Origin: PALSA-505 sp036501145
Lineage (GTDB): Bacteria > Actinomycetota > Actinomycetes > Streptosporangiales > Streptosporangiaceae
Length of the DNA stretch: 64,000 nt
Assembly: GCA_036501145.1 (NCBI GenBank)
Contig: DASYAV010000052.1
Span: forward strand, 62,001-126,000
Direction: 5' to 3'
The translations under genes were made by a program, and so were the position numbers. A model generated the notes under the pieces. The model did no database searches. It was not told where the DNA came from and was given only the letters and a program-made list of their open reading frames with translations. Numbering within the stretch: the stretch's first letter is position 1; every line of letters begins with the position of its first letter. This document shows, in pieces, positions 17,518-26,394 of the stretch.

Positions 17518-19235
17518 CCGCGGGCCCTGTCCGCAGCGGGCCGCTCAGCCACGCCCAGCATCTGTTCTGGCTGGAGGAATTCCGCGGGGCCGGCTGCGGC
17601 TGGGCCAACGTGATCATCGACATCGGCATCCCGCCGGGAGCCCGCCAGGAAGACGTGCTGGACACGGTCAACGTCCTGGTCGAACGGCACGAGGCGCTGC
17701 GTACCTGCTTCCTGGCCGACGAGCCGGTCCAGGTGGTGCACGCGCCCCGGCCCGTGGCGGTGGAACTGATCCACGTCGAGGACAGCCGGGAGATCCCCGC
17801 CGCTGCCGCGCGAGCCTGCGCGGACGCCGGCTGGCACCTCATCGATCTGGCGCGGAATTTCCCGCTGCGCGCCAGGCTGATCGTGGCCGGATCCACTCCG
17901 GCACGGCTGATCATCACCGCGAATCACGTCGCCATGGACGGCGTCAGCATGGAAATCCTCCGGGAGGAGTTCGGCACGCTGCTGCGCGGCCGGGCGGACG
18001 GCAGCCCGGCCGGCCCGCCGCCCGTCACCGACCAGCCAATCGATCTCGCGCTCCGGGAACGCTCACCGGAGGGGCGGCGGGCCAACGCGGACGCGCTGCT
18101 GTGGTGGGAAGAGCATTTCGCCGGCATGCCGAACGCCGCCTTCCGGCCGGCCGGGCCCGGCGTGGATGAGACCGGCCAGCTCTACGAGATCGTCATGGAA
18201 TCACCGGGGATCGCCGCGGCCGTCCAGCATCTGGAGCTGCGCGGCTTGCGCGCGGGTGACACCCTGCTGACCGCATTCGGCGCGCTGCTCGCAACGCGGA
18301 CCGGGCGCCACCGGCTGCCGTTCCTCACCGTGTCGGCGAACCGCGCGGATGACTCGGTGCGCCGCACCGTGGGCAGCCTGGCCCAGCAGGTGCCGGTGGC
18401 GGTGGACCTGTCCGGCGATCCATCATTTTCGGGCCTGGTGCGCCGGACCCGACCGGCGATCGTGACCGCGTACTCCTGCGGCACCTACGACTTCGCGGAG
18501 ATGAAGGCCAGGGAGCGACGGCATGCGCTGCGCCGGGGCGTGCACATCGCCCCGTTGCCGGTGTTCAACTTCTTCAGCGGAGCCCCGGCCGGCGGCTCCG
18601 GCGCCAGCCCGCCCAGCCCTCCGCAGGCCCCGCCGTGCCTGCCGCCGGACGGATCGGGCATCTCCCCGTTGCGGGTGGCACCGGTCAGCTCCGGGCGCCA
18701 CGACTGTTTCGTGTTTCAGGTTGACCCCCGGCCACCCGCGGCGACGGTGACGCTGTACTGCAATGCGGCCACCCGGGCGGCGGGCGAACACCTCGCGTCG
18801 GCGTTCGAGGCGCTGATGATCCGCGCCGCCACGGACCCCAGCCTGCCAGTCACCGAACTCGCCGCAAAATGCGGGATCCAGCCGGACGCCCCCGAGCCCG
18901 GCTGGGCCATGGTGGACAACTGCTGGGTCAACCCCGGTCAGGTGGCCCGGCTGCTGTGCGCTCATCCAGGCGTGGCGGCGGCGGACGCGTTCGCCGTCAC
19001 TGATGCGGCCGGCCGGACGTCCCTGGTGGCCTTCGTCACCGCGGCGCCGGGCGGACGGCCGGATCCGTTCAGCCTCCGCCGGCTGGTGATCGATGCCCTG
19101 CCGCGGCACCCGCTGGCCCTGGCCCCGCACCACTTCGTCATATGCGACGGCATGCCAGCCCCGCCGCGCGACCTGGCCGCCTGGCGCGGGCAAACCGTGC
19201 TGGCCAGTGGATCGGGGACCGCAGCCCCACCCTGA
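17514..19235 (+). CDS. Free-standing NRPS condensation-type protein with A-subdomain-like tail
   Basis: GTG at 17514 overlaps the P450 stop (GTGA) and gives 573 residues. Residues 1-440 fit a condensation fold: SHAQHLFWLEEF at the start, and the active-site motif as NHVAMDG (His138, Asp142). The first His of HHxxxDG is Asn, which many active C domains tolerate. Residues about 465-560 look like the small C-terminal subdomain of an adenylation domain (VARLLCAHPGVAAADAF, then LPRHPLALAPHHFVICDGMP), yet no large A subdomain or core Lys is present. The tail is probably a remnant or a docking element. The protein may join the PKS-derived acyl group to the amino acid on the A-T protein. Confidence 0.85.
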   Translation: MTAGPVRSGPLSHAQHLFWLEEFRGAGCGWANVIIDIGIPPGARQEDVLDTVNVLVERHEALRTCFLADEPVQVVHAPRPVAVELIHVEDSREIPAAAARACADAGWHLIDLARNFPLRARLIVAGSTPARLIITANHVAMDGVSMEILREEFGTLLRGRADGSPAGPPPVTDQPIDLALRERSPEGRRANADALLWWEEHFAGMPNAAFRPAGPGVDETGQLYEIVMESPGIAAAVQHLELRGLRAGDTLLTAFGALLATRTGRHRLPFLTVSANRADDSVRRTVGSLAQQVPVAVDLSGDPSFSGLVRRTRPAIVTAYSCGTYDFAEMKARERRHALRRGVHIAPLPVFNFFSGAPAGGSGASPPSPPQAPPCLPPDGSGISPLRVAPVSSGRHDCFVFQVDPRPPAATVTLYCNAATRAAGEHLASAFEALMIRAATDPSLPVTELAAKCGIQPDAPEPGWAMVDNCWVNPGQVARLLCAHPGVAAADAFAVTDAAGRTSLVAFVTAAPGGRPDPFSLRRLVIDALPRHPLALAPHHFVICDGMPAPPRDLAAWRGQTVLASGSGTAAPP

Positions 19236-19295
19236 CCCTGTCCGCGGCCGTGTCCGGTGATGTCAGCACGCCAGCAAGCAGCGGGAGGAGCAGTG

Positions 19296-20663
19296 GTGAA
19301 GGCCGGCACCCGGCTTCCCGGGGGCAGCGCGCCAGACCGGGAACTGCACAGGACCGCCTCCTGGCGGTCCGCCGCGCTGCTCGCCGCCGCCGCCGCCCTG
19401 CAGATCACCATCACGATGGGGCCGATGGCCGGTGAGCTGGCCAACATCCAGCCGCTCATCTGGGCTTTCGCGGCCGCGGCCGGGCTTGTCCAGTGCCTGT
19501 TCATCGCGGAGCTGGCCACCCACTTCCCGCATCGCGCCGGGGGCACGGCCACCTACGCGTACGAGGCGTTTGGCGACAGGTACAGATGGCTGCCGGCCGT
19601 GTCCAGCTGGGGGTACTGGTTCGCCTGGACCCCGGGGATCGCGGTGAACCTCATCCTGGCCGCGGGCTACCTCCGTGCGACGGTCGCCCCGCATGTCAGC
19701 ATGGTCGTGCTGAGCCTGGCGCTGGGCGCCGCGCTGTACGGGCTCAACGCCCGCGGCCTGCGCATCAGCGTCAGGGTCACCGCCACCTTGATCACGCTGA
19801 CCGCGCTGCCGCTTGCCGCGCTGCTGATGGCCCCCCTGGCGGACCCGGCGCTGTTCCATGGCGGATACGTCTGGCCCTTGCACTTCCCGGCCGGTCACGG
19901 TGCCCCGGCAGGCCTGATCATCAAGTGGCTCTTCGTCGCCGCGTGGTCCGCCTACGGCGCCGAGATGGGCTCGACGGTCTTTGCCGAGTGCCGGGCCACG
20001 GAACGAACGGCGGTGCGCGGGATGGCGGTCGCCGGGACGGCGTGCCTGGCCGGGTTCACCCTGGTGCCGCTGGTCATGACCGGGATCGTCGGCGCGGGTA
20101 GGCTGGGCGCCAGCCCGGCCACGGTCTTCCTGGTGCCGGCCCGGGTCGTGCTGGGCGGAGCGGGGGCGACGATCACCGGCCTCATGCTCGCGGGCGCGCT
20201 GGTCGCTGGTGCGCAGGCGTACATCATCTCTTCTTCCCGGACGCTCTACCAGATGGCACGCGATGGGTACATGCCGCGGATGTTCCAGCGGGTGAACCGC
20301 TACGGGGTGCCGTTCAACACGGTGCTGTGTGACGCGGCGGTGATCGCGCTGCTGGTCGGCGTCTTCGGGACGAACGTGGTCAACGTGGTCGCCGCCGCCA
20401 ACACCGGGTATCTGCTGGTCTTCGTCATCTTGCCGGTCGGTTTTGTGATGGTCCGGCGGCGCCGGAGCCGGGCCGGTGATGCCCTGGTCATGCCGCGGTG
20501 GATGACGGCGGTGGCGCTGGTGTTCGCCGTCTTCAACGCGATCTTGCTGGTAGCCGGCGCCACGCTGTGGGGCCCCAGGATCTGGCTGACCGGCGCGGTG
20601 GTCATGACCGTGGTGTTCCCGCTCATGATGCTGCGGGCCCGGGAGGAGAAACGTGCCCGGTGA
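19296..20663 (+). CDS. APC-superfamily amino acid/amine permease
   Basis: GTG at 19296 follows GGGAGGAG (GTG at 19293 also possible) and gives 455 residues with about 12 hydrophobic helices. APC features include QITITMGPMAGELANIQPL near helix 1, the HRAGGTATYAYEAFGDR loop, and RTLYQMARDGYMPRMFQRVN after helix 8. These proteins import or exchange amino acids or amines. It lies 60 bp after the condensation gene, in the same direction, so it may supply a precursor or export the product. Its last 41 bp overlap the end of the convergent TetR gene. Confidence 0.88.
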   Translation: MKAGTRLPGGSAPDRELHRTASWRSAALLAAAAALQITITMGPMAGELANIQPLIWAFAAAAGLVQCLFIAELATHFPHRAGGTATYAYEAFGDRYRWLPAVSSWGYWFAWTPGIAVNLILAAGYLRATVAPHVSMVVLSLALGAALYGLNARGLRISVRVTATLITLTALPLAALLMAPLADPALFHGGYVWPLHFPAGHGAPAGLIIKWLFVAAWSAYGAEMGSTVFAECRATERTAVRGMAVAGTACLAGFTLVPLVMTGIVGAGRLGASPATVFLVPARVVLGGAGATITGLMLAGALVAGAQAYIISSSRTLYQMARDGYMPRMFQRVNRYGVPFNTVLCDAAVIALLVGVFGTNVVNVVAAANTGYLLVFVILPVGFVMVRRRRSRAGDALVMPRWMTAVALVFAVFNAILLVAGATLWGPRIWLTGAVVMTVVFPLMMLRAREEKRAR

Positions 20664-21342
20664 GGCTCTGCTCCGCACCGGTCACCATGAGGCCGAGGCC
20701 AAACTCGAACTGGGCGTCCATGTCACATTCGCCGCAGAGGCTGATGGCCAGCGCGAACAGCGAGTCCGGCACGCTGCCGGGTACCAGCGCGGCGACCCGG
20801 CGGAAGCGGTGCAGGTCATCCTCCTCCGGCCCCGGCAGCGCCTGCGAGGTGGCCCACGAGACCTCCGCCAGCGCGTATCCCTGGGCGTAGACAAGCACGG
20901 CGCGCAGCAGCGCGACCGCCTGGTCCTCCCGGCACCCCCCGGAGATCATGGCACGGACCCACGCGTCGAGGACCTGAAGGAAGCTGGCGGGCACGACGGC
21001 GCGCCCGGCCAGCAGCGGAGAGACGGCCGGGTGGCGGCGGATCACGTCACGGACCGCGCGGGCATAGCCGCGCAGTGCGTCCTGCCAGCTCATCTGGCCG
21101 GCCGCGGGGGGAGCCAGTTCGGCCAGCATGGCCTCGACGATCCCGTCGAGCAGCGCGTCCTTGCTGGCTACGTAGCTGTACAGGGACATCCCCTTGACGC
21201 CCAGCTCAGCGCCGAGCTTGTGCATGCTCAGCGCGGCCAGGCCGTGCGCGTCAGCGTAGTCCAGCGCCGCCCGCAGCACCCGCTCCCTGGTCAGCCGGGG
21301 GCGTGTGCGCGAACGCGCTCCACCGGTCGCCGCCGTGGTCAT
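20623..21342 (-). CDS. TetR-family regulator with TetR_C-type ligand domain
   Basis: The 239-residue protein starts at ATG 21342 after GGGAGGGG. The HTH (about 18-65) reads RERVLRAALDYADAHGLAALS, then LGAELGVKGMSLYSYVASKD. The C-terminal part resembles the TetR_C domain of drug-responsive TetR proteins. It is divergent from an ABC exporter operon across a gap holding two TTACG-type palindromes. The natural reading is a drug- or product-responsive repressor of that exporter. Confidence 0.92.
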   Translation of the reverse strand: MTTAATGGARSRTRPRLTRERVLRAALDYADAHGLAALSMHKLGAELGVKGMSLYSYVASKDALLDGIVEAMLAELAPPAAGQMSWQDALRGYARAVRDVIRRHPAVSPLLAGRAVVPASFLQVLDAWVRAMISGGCREDQAVALLRAVLVYAQGYALAEVSWATSQALPGPEEDDLHRFRRVAALVPGSVPDSLFALAISLCGECDMDAQFEFGLGLMVTGAEQSLTGHVSPPGPAAS

Positions 21343-21377
21343 GAACCCCTCCCGGACCTGATTCTTTCACTTGCAAG

Positions 21378-21418
21378 CTTACGTCATAAGATTTATATTG
21401 CGTGAGTTACGCCGTAAG
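21378..21418. promoter_or_regulatory. Two TetR operator half-palindromes upstream of ABC exporter
   Basis: CTTACGTCATAAG (21378-21390) and GTTACGCCGTAAG (21406-21418) are near-perfect 13-bp palindromes with centres 28 bp apart. They lie in the 100-bp gap between the tetR gene and the ABC operon. TTTATATT between them is a likely -10-like A+T block. The pair fits TetR control of both directions. Confidence 0.75.
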
Positions 21419-21442
21419 GACTATCCGTAAGGAGTGTTAGCC

Positions 21443-22432
21443 GTGGGCGACGCCGTGGCCATCGAGCTGTCCGGGCTGACCAAGACGTACCGGCAGCGCC
21501 ATCACGCCGTCACCGCGGTGAACGAGGTGTCGCTCCAGGTGCCGCCGGGGCAGGTGCTCGGGCTGCTCGGGCCCAACGGCGCGGGGAAGACCACCACGAT
21601 CAAGATGATCTGCGGCCTGATCACGCCCACCGCCGGGACTGTCCGGCTCAACGGGTACGACGTGGCACGGCAGCGGTCCAGTGCGGTCCGGCAGATCGGC
21701 GCGGTGCTGGAGGGATCCCGCAACGTGTACTGGCCGCTGACCGCATGGCAGAACCTGATGTACTTCGGCCGGCTCAAGGGGCTGCGTGCACCCGAGATCA
21801 AGCCGCGGGCCACCCGGCTGCTGACCGAGCTGGGCCTGTGGGAACGCAGGAACGAGGCGGTCGGGTCGTTCTCGCGCGGTATGCAGCAGAAGGTCGCGGT
21901 GGCCGCCGCGCTGGTCACCGACCCCCCGATCATCCTGCTCGACGAGCCGACGCTCGGCCTCGACGTGGAGGCCGCCCGCACGGTCAAGAAGTGGGTCGTC
22001 AAGCTCGCCAGCGAAGAGGGCAAGACAGTCGTGCTCACCACCCACCAGCTTGAGATGGCCGGGGAGCTGTCCAGCCGGGTAGCGGTCATCCGGGCCGGCT
22101 CGGTCATCGCCGACCTGCCCACCGGCGAGCTGCTGGCGCGGTTCCGCGAGGACAGGTTCGAGGTTCGCATCGGCGGTCCGGCCGATCAGTTCGCCGGGCA
22201 GCTTCCGCCTGGCACCGACATCACGGCCGACGGGGAGGCCACCAGGCTCACGCTGCCGAGCGCGGATGTCATGGTGCTGTCCCGCCTGCTCGACGAGTTG
22301 CGCGCCCGTGATGTGCCACTGCTGTCGGTCACCCAGGTCCAGGCGGGTATGGAGGAGATCTTCCTCTGGCTGATCGGGCAGGACGGCAGCCCTGTCGGGG
22401 CGCACGGTGGAACGGAGCTTGCCGGAGGATGA
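21443..22432 (+). CDS. ABC-2 exporter ATPase
   Basis: GTG at 21443 is 8 nt after AAGGAG and gives 329 residues; the GTG at 21434 sits inside the ribosome site. Walker A is GPNGAGKTTT, the signature region FSRGMQQKVAVAAAL, Walker B IILLDEPTLGLD, and the H-loop TTHQ. The C-terminal 100 residues are the extra domain of DrrA/NatA-like exporters. It overlaps the first permease by 4 bp. It powers export of a hydrophobic compound, perhaps the cluster product. Confidence 0.93.
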   Translation: MGDAVAIELSGLTKTYRQRHHAVTAVNEVSLQVPPGQVLGLLGPNGAGKTTTIKMICGLITPTAGTVRLNGYDVARQRSSAVRQIGAVLEGSRNVYWPLTAWQNLMYFGRLKGLRAPEIKPRATRLLTELGLWERRNEAVGSFSRGMQQKVAVAAALVTDPPIILLDEPTLGLDVEAARTVKKWVVKLASEEGKTVVLTTHQLEMAGELSSRVAVIRAGSVIADLPTGELLARFREDRFEVRIGGPADQFAGQLPPGTDITADGEATRLTLPSADVMVLSRLLDELRARDVPLLSVTQVQAGMEEIFLWLIGQDGSPVGAHGGTELAGG

Positions 22433-23253
22433 CCGCATTGCCGCTTCCCGCCGCCAGCGGCGGCCCGGGACTTACGGTCCGCGCCGCGGCCAACGAGACG
22501 GCCAAAGGGCTGTGGCTGCTATGGCGGCGCAAGGTCACGGTGATCGTGGCCATCGTCACCAACGCGGTCATCTACCTCCCGCTGCAGTTCGTCATCGGAG
22601 GCGGGCACGTCGACCGGGCCCTGCTGGCCCAGACGCTGCCGGCGCTGCTCGCTTACACCGCCGCCGCGGGCATGGCCCTGGCGGGCAGTGCCGGCATCGC
22701 CGAGGAGGTCAACGGCGGCACGCTGGAGCAGACCTGCATCGGCCCGGTACGGCCGGCCCTGCTGGTGCCCGGGCGGCTCAGCGCGCTTGCCACCGAAGGG
22801 CTGATCGCCGCCGCCGTGCTGGCGGCCGGATTCGGGCTCGCGTTCGCGCCGCACTATGCCATCTCGCCCGGCCTGCTCGTGCCGGCCCTGCTGACCTTTG
22901 CCGACGCGCTCGGCTATGCCCTGCTGATCACGGCGCTGACCGTCACGGTGGCCGGCATCGGCGCCGTGACCCACGTGTTCAACATGAGCATCATGCTTTT
23001 CGGCGGGATGATCTTCCCGGCCGCCGTGTTCCCGCACGGCATTGAGATCGTGGCCAGGCTCGTGCCCACCACGCTGGGCGTGCAGGCGCTGAACGGCATG
23101 CTGCGCGGCCGTCCGCTGGCCGCTGTCTGGTCCGACGGCACCTTGCCGTTGCTGCTCGTGCACTGCGCCGTGTTCCTCGTGCTGGGCACGGCGGTCTACG
23201 CGGCCGCCATCCGGCGCGGCTTGCGCGAGGGCAGGCTGGGTGCCCGATGGTGA
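22429..23253 (+). CDS. ABC-2 type permease, first subunit
   Basis: This 274-residue protein has six hydrophobic segments and the ABC-2 membrane pattern, with a short cytoplasmic N-terminus followed by AANETAKGLWLLWRRKVTVIV. EEVNGGTLEQTCIGPV is the coupling-helix region typical of ABC-2 permeases. ATG at 22429 overlaps the ATPase stop (ATGA). It likely forms a heterodimer with the next gene product. Confidence 0.9.
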   Translation: MTALPLPAASGGPGLTVRAAANETAKGLWLLWRRKVTVIVAIVTNAVIYLPLQFVIGGGHVDRALLAQTLPALLAYTAAAGMALAGSAGIAEEVNGGTLEQTCIGPVRPALLVPGRLSALATEGLIAAAVLAAGFGLAFAPHYAISPGLLVPALLTFADALGYALLITALTVTVAGIGAVTHVFNMSIMLFGGMIFPAAVFPHGIEIVARLVPTTLGVQALNGMLRGRPLAAVWSDGTLPLLLVHCAVFLVLGTAVYAAAIRRGLREGRLGARW

Positions 23254-24086
23254 TGCGGTCCGCGGTGTTCCGGCCCGGGGTTGCCCTGGGTAATGAGGTC
23301 GGCAAGGGCCTGGAGTTCGCCTGGTCGGAACGGCTGCAGATCCTCTTCGAGCTGCCGTTCTTCGTCCTGTTCGCGCTGCTGCTCGGCCCCGTGATCGGGG
23401 CCGCGCAGCAGATCGCCACCGGTCATGTGCACTGGTCGCTGAGCAGCGGCCGGACCTCACTGCTCGTGCTGTTCTTCCTGCCGACCATGTTCTTCTACAT
23501 GCAGGCGGTGAAGCTGTTCTGGCGGCTGCTCGGTGAGCTCCAGTCCGGGACCCTCGAGCAGGTGTACCTGTCCCCGCTGCCGTCCTGGCTGGTCGCGGCG
23601 GCCGGCCGGCTGGTGGCCGCGCTCGCCGAGACGGTGATCGCCATCGGCGTCATCTACGGCGTGGTGAGCGCGTTCGTCCCACTGCACTACCAGTGGCATG
23701 CCGGCGCCCTGCTGCCGCTCGCTCTCCTCGTCGTCACCGGGGTCGGCTACTCGCTGATCATCGGGGGCCTGGCCCTGGCCGGCCGTCACATCCAGATGCT
23801 CCAGGAGGGCATGCTGATGCTGACCCTGCTGTTCAGCATGTCGGCCGTCCCGCTGTTCACCGTGCCAGGCTGGTTCGCCGCCATCGGCCACTACTTCCCG
23901 GTCACGGCGGGCGTGGGCAGCCTGTATGGCGTGCTGCTCGGCCACCGGCCGGTCACCGCGCTGTGGGGCACCGGCGGACTGGTCTGGGTGCTCGTCACCG
24001 CCGCCGCCTACCTCGCGGCCGGCGTGCTGGCCTTCCGGCTGGGCGAACGGTCCGCCAAGCGCCGCGGCACCCTGGGTCAGTACTGA
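23247..24086 (+). CDS. ABC-2 type permease, second subunit
   Basis: The 279-residue protein has six hydrophobic segments and the matching coupling motif ELQSGTLEQVYLSPLP. The start is ATG 23247 or the in-frame ATG 23253, both overlapping the end of the first permease. Its C-terminus FRLGERSAKRRGTLGQY is basic, as expected for the cytoplasmic side. It completes the three-gene exporter. Confidence 0.9.
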   Translation: MVMRSAVFRPGVALGNEVGKGLEFAWSERLQILFELPFFVLFALLLGPVIGAAQQIATGHVHWSLSSGRTSLLVLFFLPTMFFYMQAVKLFWRLLGELQSGTLEQVYLSPLPSWLVAAAGRLVAALAETVIAIGVIYGVVSAFVPLHYQWHAGALLPLALLVVTGVGYSLIIGGLALAGRHIQMLQEGMLMLTLLFSMSAVPLFTVPGWFAAIGHYFPVTAGVGSLYGVLLGHRPVTALWGTGGLVWVLVTAAAYLAAGVLAFRLGERSAKRRGTLGQY

Positions 24087-24090
24087 CCCG

Positions 24091-25863
24091 TCAGCCCGTG
24101 GTGGCCAGGAACTGTGTGGCGGCCAGTTCCGCATACAGCGGGTTGCTGGTGACCAGGGAAGCATGCGTGCCGGAAGCGGTCACCCGGCCCGCCTCCATGA
24201 CGATGATCAGGCCGGCCATGGTGACGGTGGACAGCCGGTGCGCGACGACCAGGACCGTGGTGAGCCGGGCCACGTCGGCGATGGTATCGCGCAGCGCCGC
24301 CTCGTTGATCGCGTCGAGCTGGGATGTGGCCTCGTCCATCAGCAGCAGGCGCGGGCGGCGCAGCAGCGCCCGCGCGATGGCCACCCGCTGACGCTCGCCC
24401 CCCGACAGCCTGGTGCCCCGGTGGCCGACCCGGCTAGCCAGCCCGTCGGGCAGCCTGGCCACCAGGTCGCCGAGCCTGGTGATCCGCAGCACGTCGCCCA
24501 GTTCCTGCTCGCTGGCCGCCGGCGCACCGAGGAGCAGGTTCTCCCGCAGCGTGCCGGACAGCACCGGAGCGTCCTGCTCGACGTAACCGATCGCCGCGCG
24601 CAACTGCGGCAGAGCCCAGTCCCGCAGGTCACGGCCGTCGAAGAGGATTCTGCCTGCGCCGGGTTCGTAGAAGCGCTCGATGAGCGAGAAGATGGTCGTC
24701 TTGCCCGCGCCCGACGGCCCGACAAAGGCGGTCATCCCGCACGGCGGGATGGCGAAGCTCACGCCGTGGTGCACATCCGGCAGGTCGGGCCGGTACCTGA
24801 AACGCACGTCCTCGAAGGTGACCGCGGCGGGAGATGCGTCGGGCACCGGAGGCCGCGCGGGCCTGGCCGCGGGCTCAACGGCCAGCTCTTCGGCTTCCTG
24901 GATCCTGGCGATGGCCGCGGTGCCCACCTGGTACTGTCCGGTCGCGTTCGCCAGCTGCTGGATGGGCGGCATCAGGTAGTAGACGTACAGCAGGAAGGCG
25001 ATGAGGGTGGCCACGCTGATGGCGCCGGACGTGACTCGTGCACCCCCCACCACGAGGACGACCAGGAAGGCGAGCTGGACCGACACGCCTGCCGTGTTGC
25101 TGGCCAGCGCCTGCCACCTGGCCGCGCGCACGTCCGCCACCCAGGCTTGAGCGGCCGCCGCCTTGATGCGCTCGGCCTCTCGCTGCTCGGCGCCCGACGC
25201 CTTGATCGTCCGGAAGGCCCCCAGGGCCCGTTCCAGTGCCGCCCCCATGACGCCCACCGCGTCGGCCGCGCCGCGCGCCGCGCGGCCGATGCGCGGCACC
25301 AGCACCCCGATGATCAGTGTCGCGCAGATCACCACAGCCAGGGTGACGCCCAGCAGCACCGCGTCCAGCAGGCCCATCATCGTGAGGGTGGCGGCCAGGG
25401 TGAGGGCGCCGGTGGCCATCGCCACCAGTGAGCCGGATGTGACATCACGCAGCAGCGTGGTGTCCGAGGTGACCCGGGCCATCAGGTCACCAGGCTCGGC
25501 CCGGTCCAGGGCACTGACCGTCAGCCCGAGGAGACGGTCCACCAGCCGCCGCCGGACGGCCAGGATCACCGTCTCGGCGGTGCGTTTCAGCACGTAGCTG
25601 CCCACCGCGCCGAGCACGCCGTTCGCCACCACCAGAGCGGTCATGACGAGCAGGGTGGTGACCACGCCGCGGTGCCTGGACAGGTCGCCGATCAGTATCC
25701 GGACGACCAGTGGGAGGGCCAGGCCGGTGGCCGCGGTGCCCATGCTGAGGACGCTGCCGGTCAGCAGGGCCAGCCGGTAGGGCCGCAGAAAGCCGTACAA
25801 GGTGCGCCACCGGGCCTGGCCGCCGGGCGGGCGATGCCCGTCCAGCTGGGCCGTCAGGGCCAC
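24091..25863 (-). CDS. ABC half-transporter (MsbA/LmrA-type exporter)
   Basis: GTG at 25863 gives 590 residues, right for a TMD-NBD half exporter; the frame is open for 490 bp further upstream but that part is the shadow of the HTH gene. Six TM helices fill residues 20-310. The NBD has Walker A GPSGAGKTT, the signature LSGGERQRVAIARAL and Walker B LLLMDEATSQLD, then an H-loop VAHRLST. It probably works as a homodimer exporting lipid, peptide or drug. Its start overlaps the preceding HTH gene by 10 bp, so translation is coupled. The stop lies 4 bp from the convergent ABC-2 operon. Confidence 0.92.
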   Translation of the reverse strand: MALTAQLDGHRPPGGQARWRTLYGFLRPYRLALLTGSVLSMGTAATGLALPLVVRILIGDLSRHRGVVTTLLVMTALVVANGVLGAVGSYVLKRTAETVILAVRRRLVDRLLGLTVSALDRAEPGDLMARVTSDTTLLRDVTSGSLVAMATGALTLAATLTMMGLLDAVLLGVTLAVVICATLIIGVLVPRIGRAARGAADAVGVMGAALERALGAFRTIKASGAEQREAERIKAAAAQAWVADVRAARWQALASNTAGVSVQLAFLVVLVVGGARVTSGAISVATLIAFLLYVYYLMPPIQQLANATGQYQVGTAAIARIQEAEELAVEPAARPARPPVPDASPAAVTFEDVRFRYRPDLPDVHHGVSFAIPPCGMTAFVGPSGAGKTTIFSLIERFYEPGAGRILFDGRDLRDWALPQLRAAIGYVEQDAPVLSGTLRENLLLGAPAASEQELGDVLRITRLGDLVARLPDGLASRVGHRGTRLSGGERQRVAIARALLRRPRLLLMDEATSQLDAINEAALRDTIADVARLTTVLVVAHRLSTVTMAGLIIVMEAGRVTASGTHASLVTSNPLYAELAATQFLATTG

Positions 25864-26282
25864 TGCGGGCGGGCCCCCGGCCGTTCCCCGGCGACCCCCG
25901 GCTGCTGCGTGACGAGCGGGACCCAGCCGCGCAGGGCCACTTCCAAGCCGCCCTGGAAGCGGGTCCTGACACCGAGGTAGGCGAGCAACTCGGCCACCCG
26001 CCTGCTGTAGGTCCTCGGTGACATGCTGAGCCGGCGGCTGGTTGTCACGTCGGTGTCCCCCTTGAGCAGTTCCTCCAGGATGGGCTGCAGATACGCGGGC
26101 GGTGGCGCGTAGCCGGCGTCCACCGCGTGCGGGTCGGCGGCCAGCACATACCAGCCGCCACCGGAGAGGGCGGAGGGATACAGGCGCGCTGTGGTCCGAA
26201 CCGTATCGATCGCGGAGTGCGGTGTTTCGCATAGCTGCGCCCCGGCTGGCCCTGCCGGACGAAGCGGCATTCGTGGCTGCAC
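25854..26282 (-). CDS. LuxR-type HTH protein, probably N-terminally truncated
   Basis: The 142-residue frame carries a LuxR-like HTH near its C-terminus: ILEELLKGDTDVTTSRRL, MSPRTYSRRVAELLAYLGV and RTRFQGGLEVALRGW. Relatives with this HTH are often about 300 residues with a TrmB-like or sensor N-terminal domain. Here only 70 residues precede it and they show no clear domain, so the 5' part may be lost, or this may be a minimal DNA-binding protein. It is coupled to the ABC exporter. A perfect 14-bp palindrome lies 72 bp upstream. It may regulate the exporter. Confidence 0.65.
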   Translation of the reverse strand: MQPRMPLRPAGPAGAQLCETPHSAIDTVRTTARLYPSALSGGGWYVLAADPHAVDAGYAPPPAYLQPILEELLKGDTDVTTSRRLSMSPRTYSRRVAELLAYLGVRTRFQGGLEVALRGWVPLVTQQPGVAGERPGARPQWP

Positions 26283-26353
26283 TCGCTGCCTCCCGGTGCG
26301 CGGCGGCCGGCCCCCGGCGATGCCGGGTCGTGCCGCCTAGATGCCCATATGTC

Positions 26354-26367
26354 ACAGGTTAACCTGT
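26354..26367. promoter_or_regulatory. Perfect 14-bp palindrome upstream of HTH-ABC exporter unit
   Basis: ACAGGTTAACCTGT is a perfect palindrome in an A+T-richer pocket (CATATGTC before it, TGC after). It lies upstream of the LuxR-type HTH and ABC exporter genes on the minus strand. It is a plausible operator for that unit; the binding protein is unknown. Confidence 0.55.
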
Positions 26368-26394
26368 TGCGTCGGAGATCGGCCCGCATGTCAT

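Noticed and set aside
25864..26355. Long N-terminal extension of the ABC half-transporter
   Set aside because: That part is out of frame with, and antagonistic to, the LuxR-type HTH coding sequence; a 590-residue protein from GTG 25863 is the normal size.
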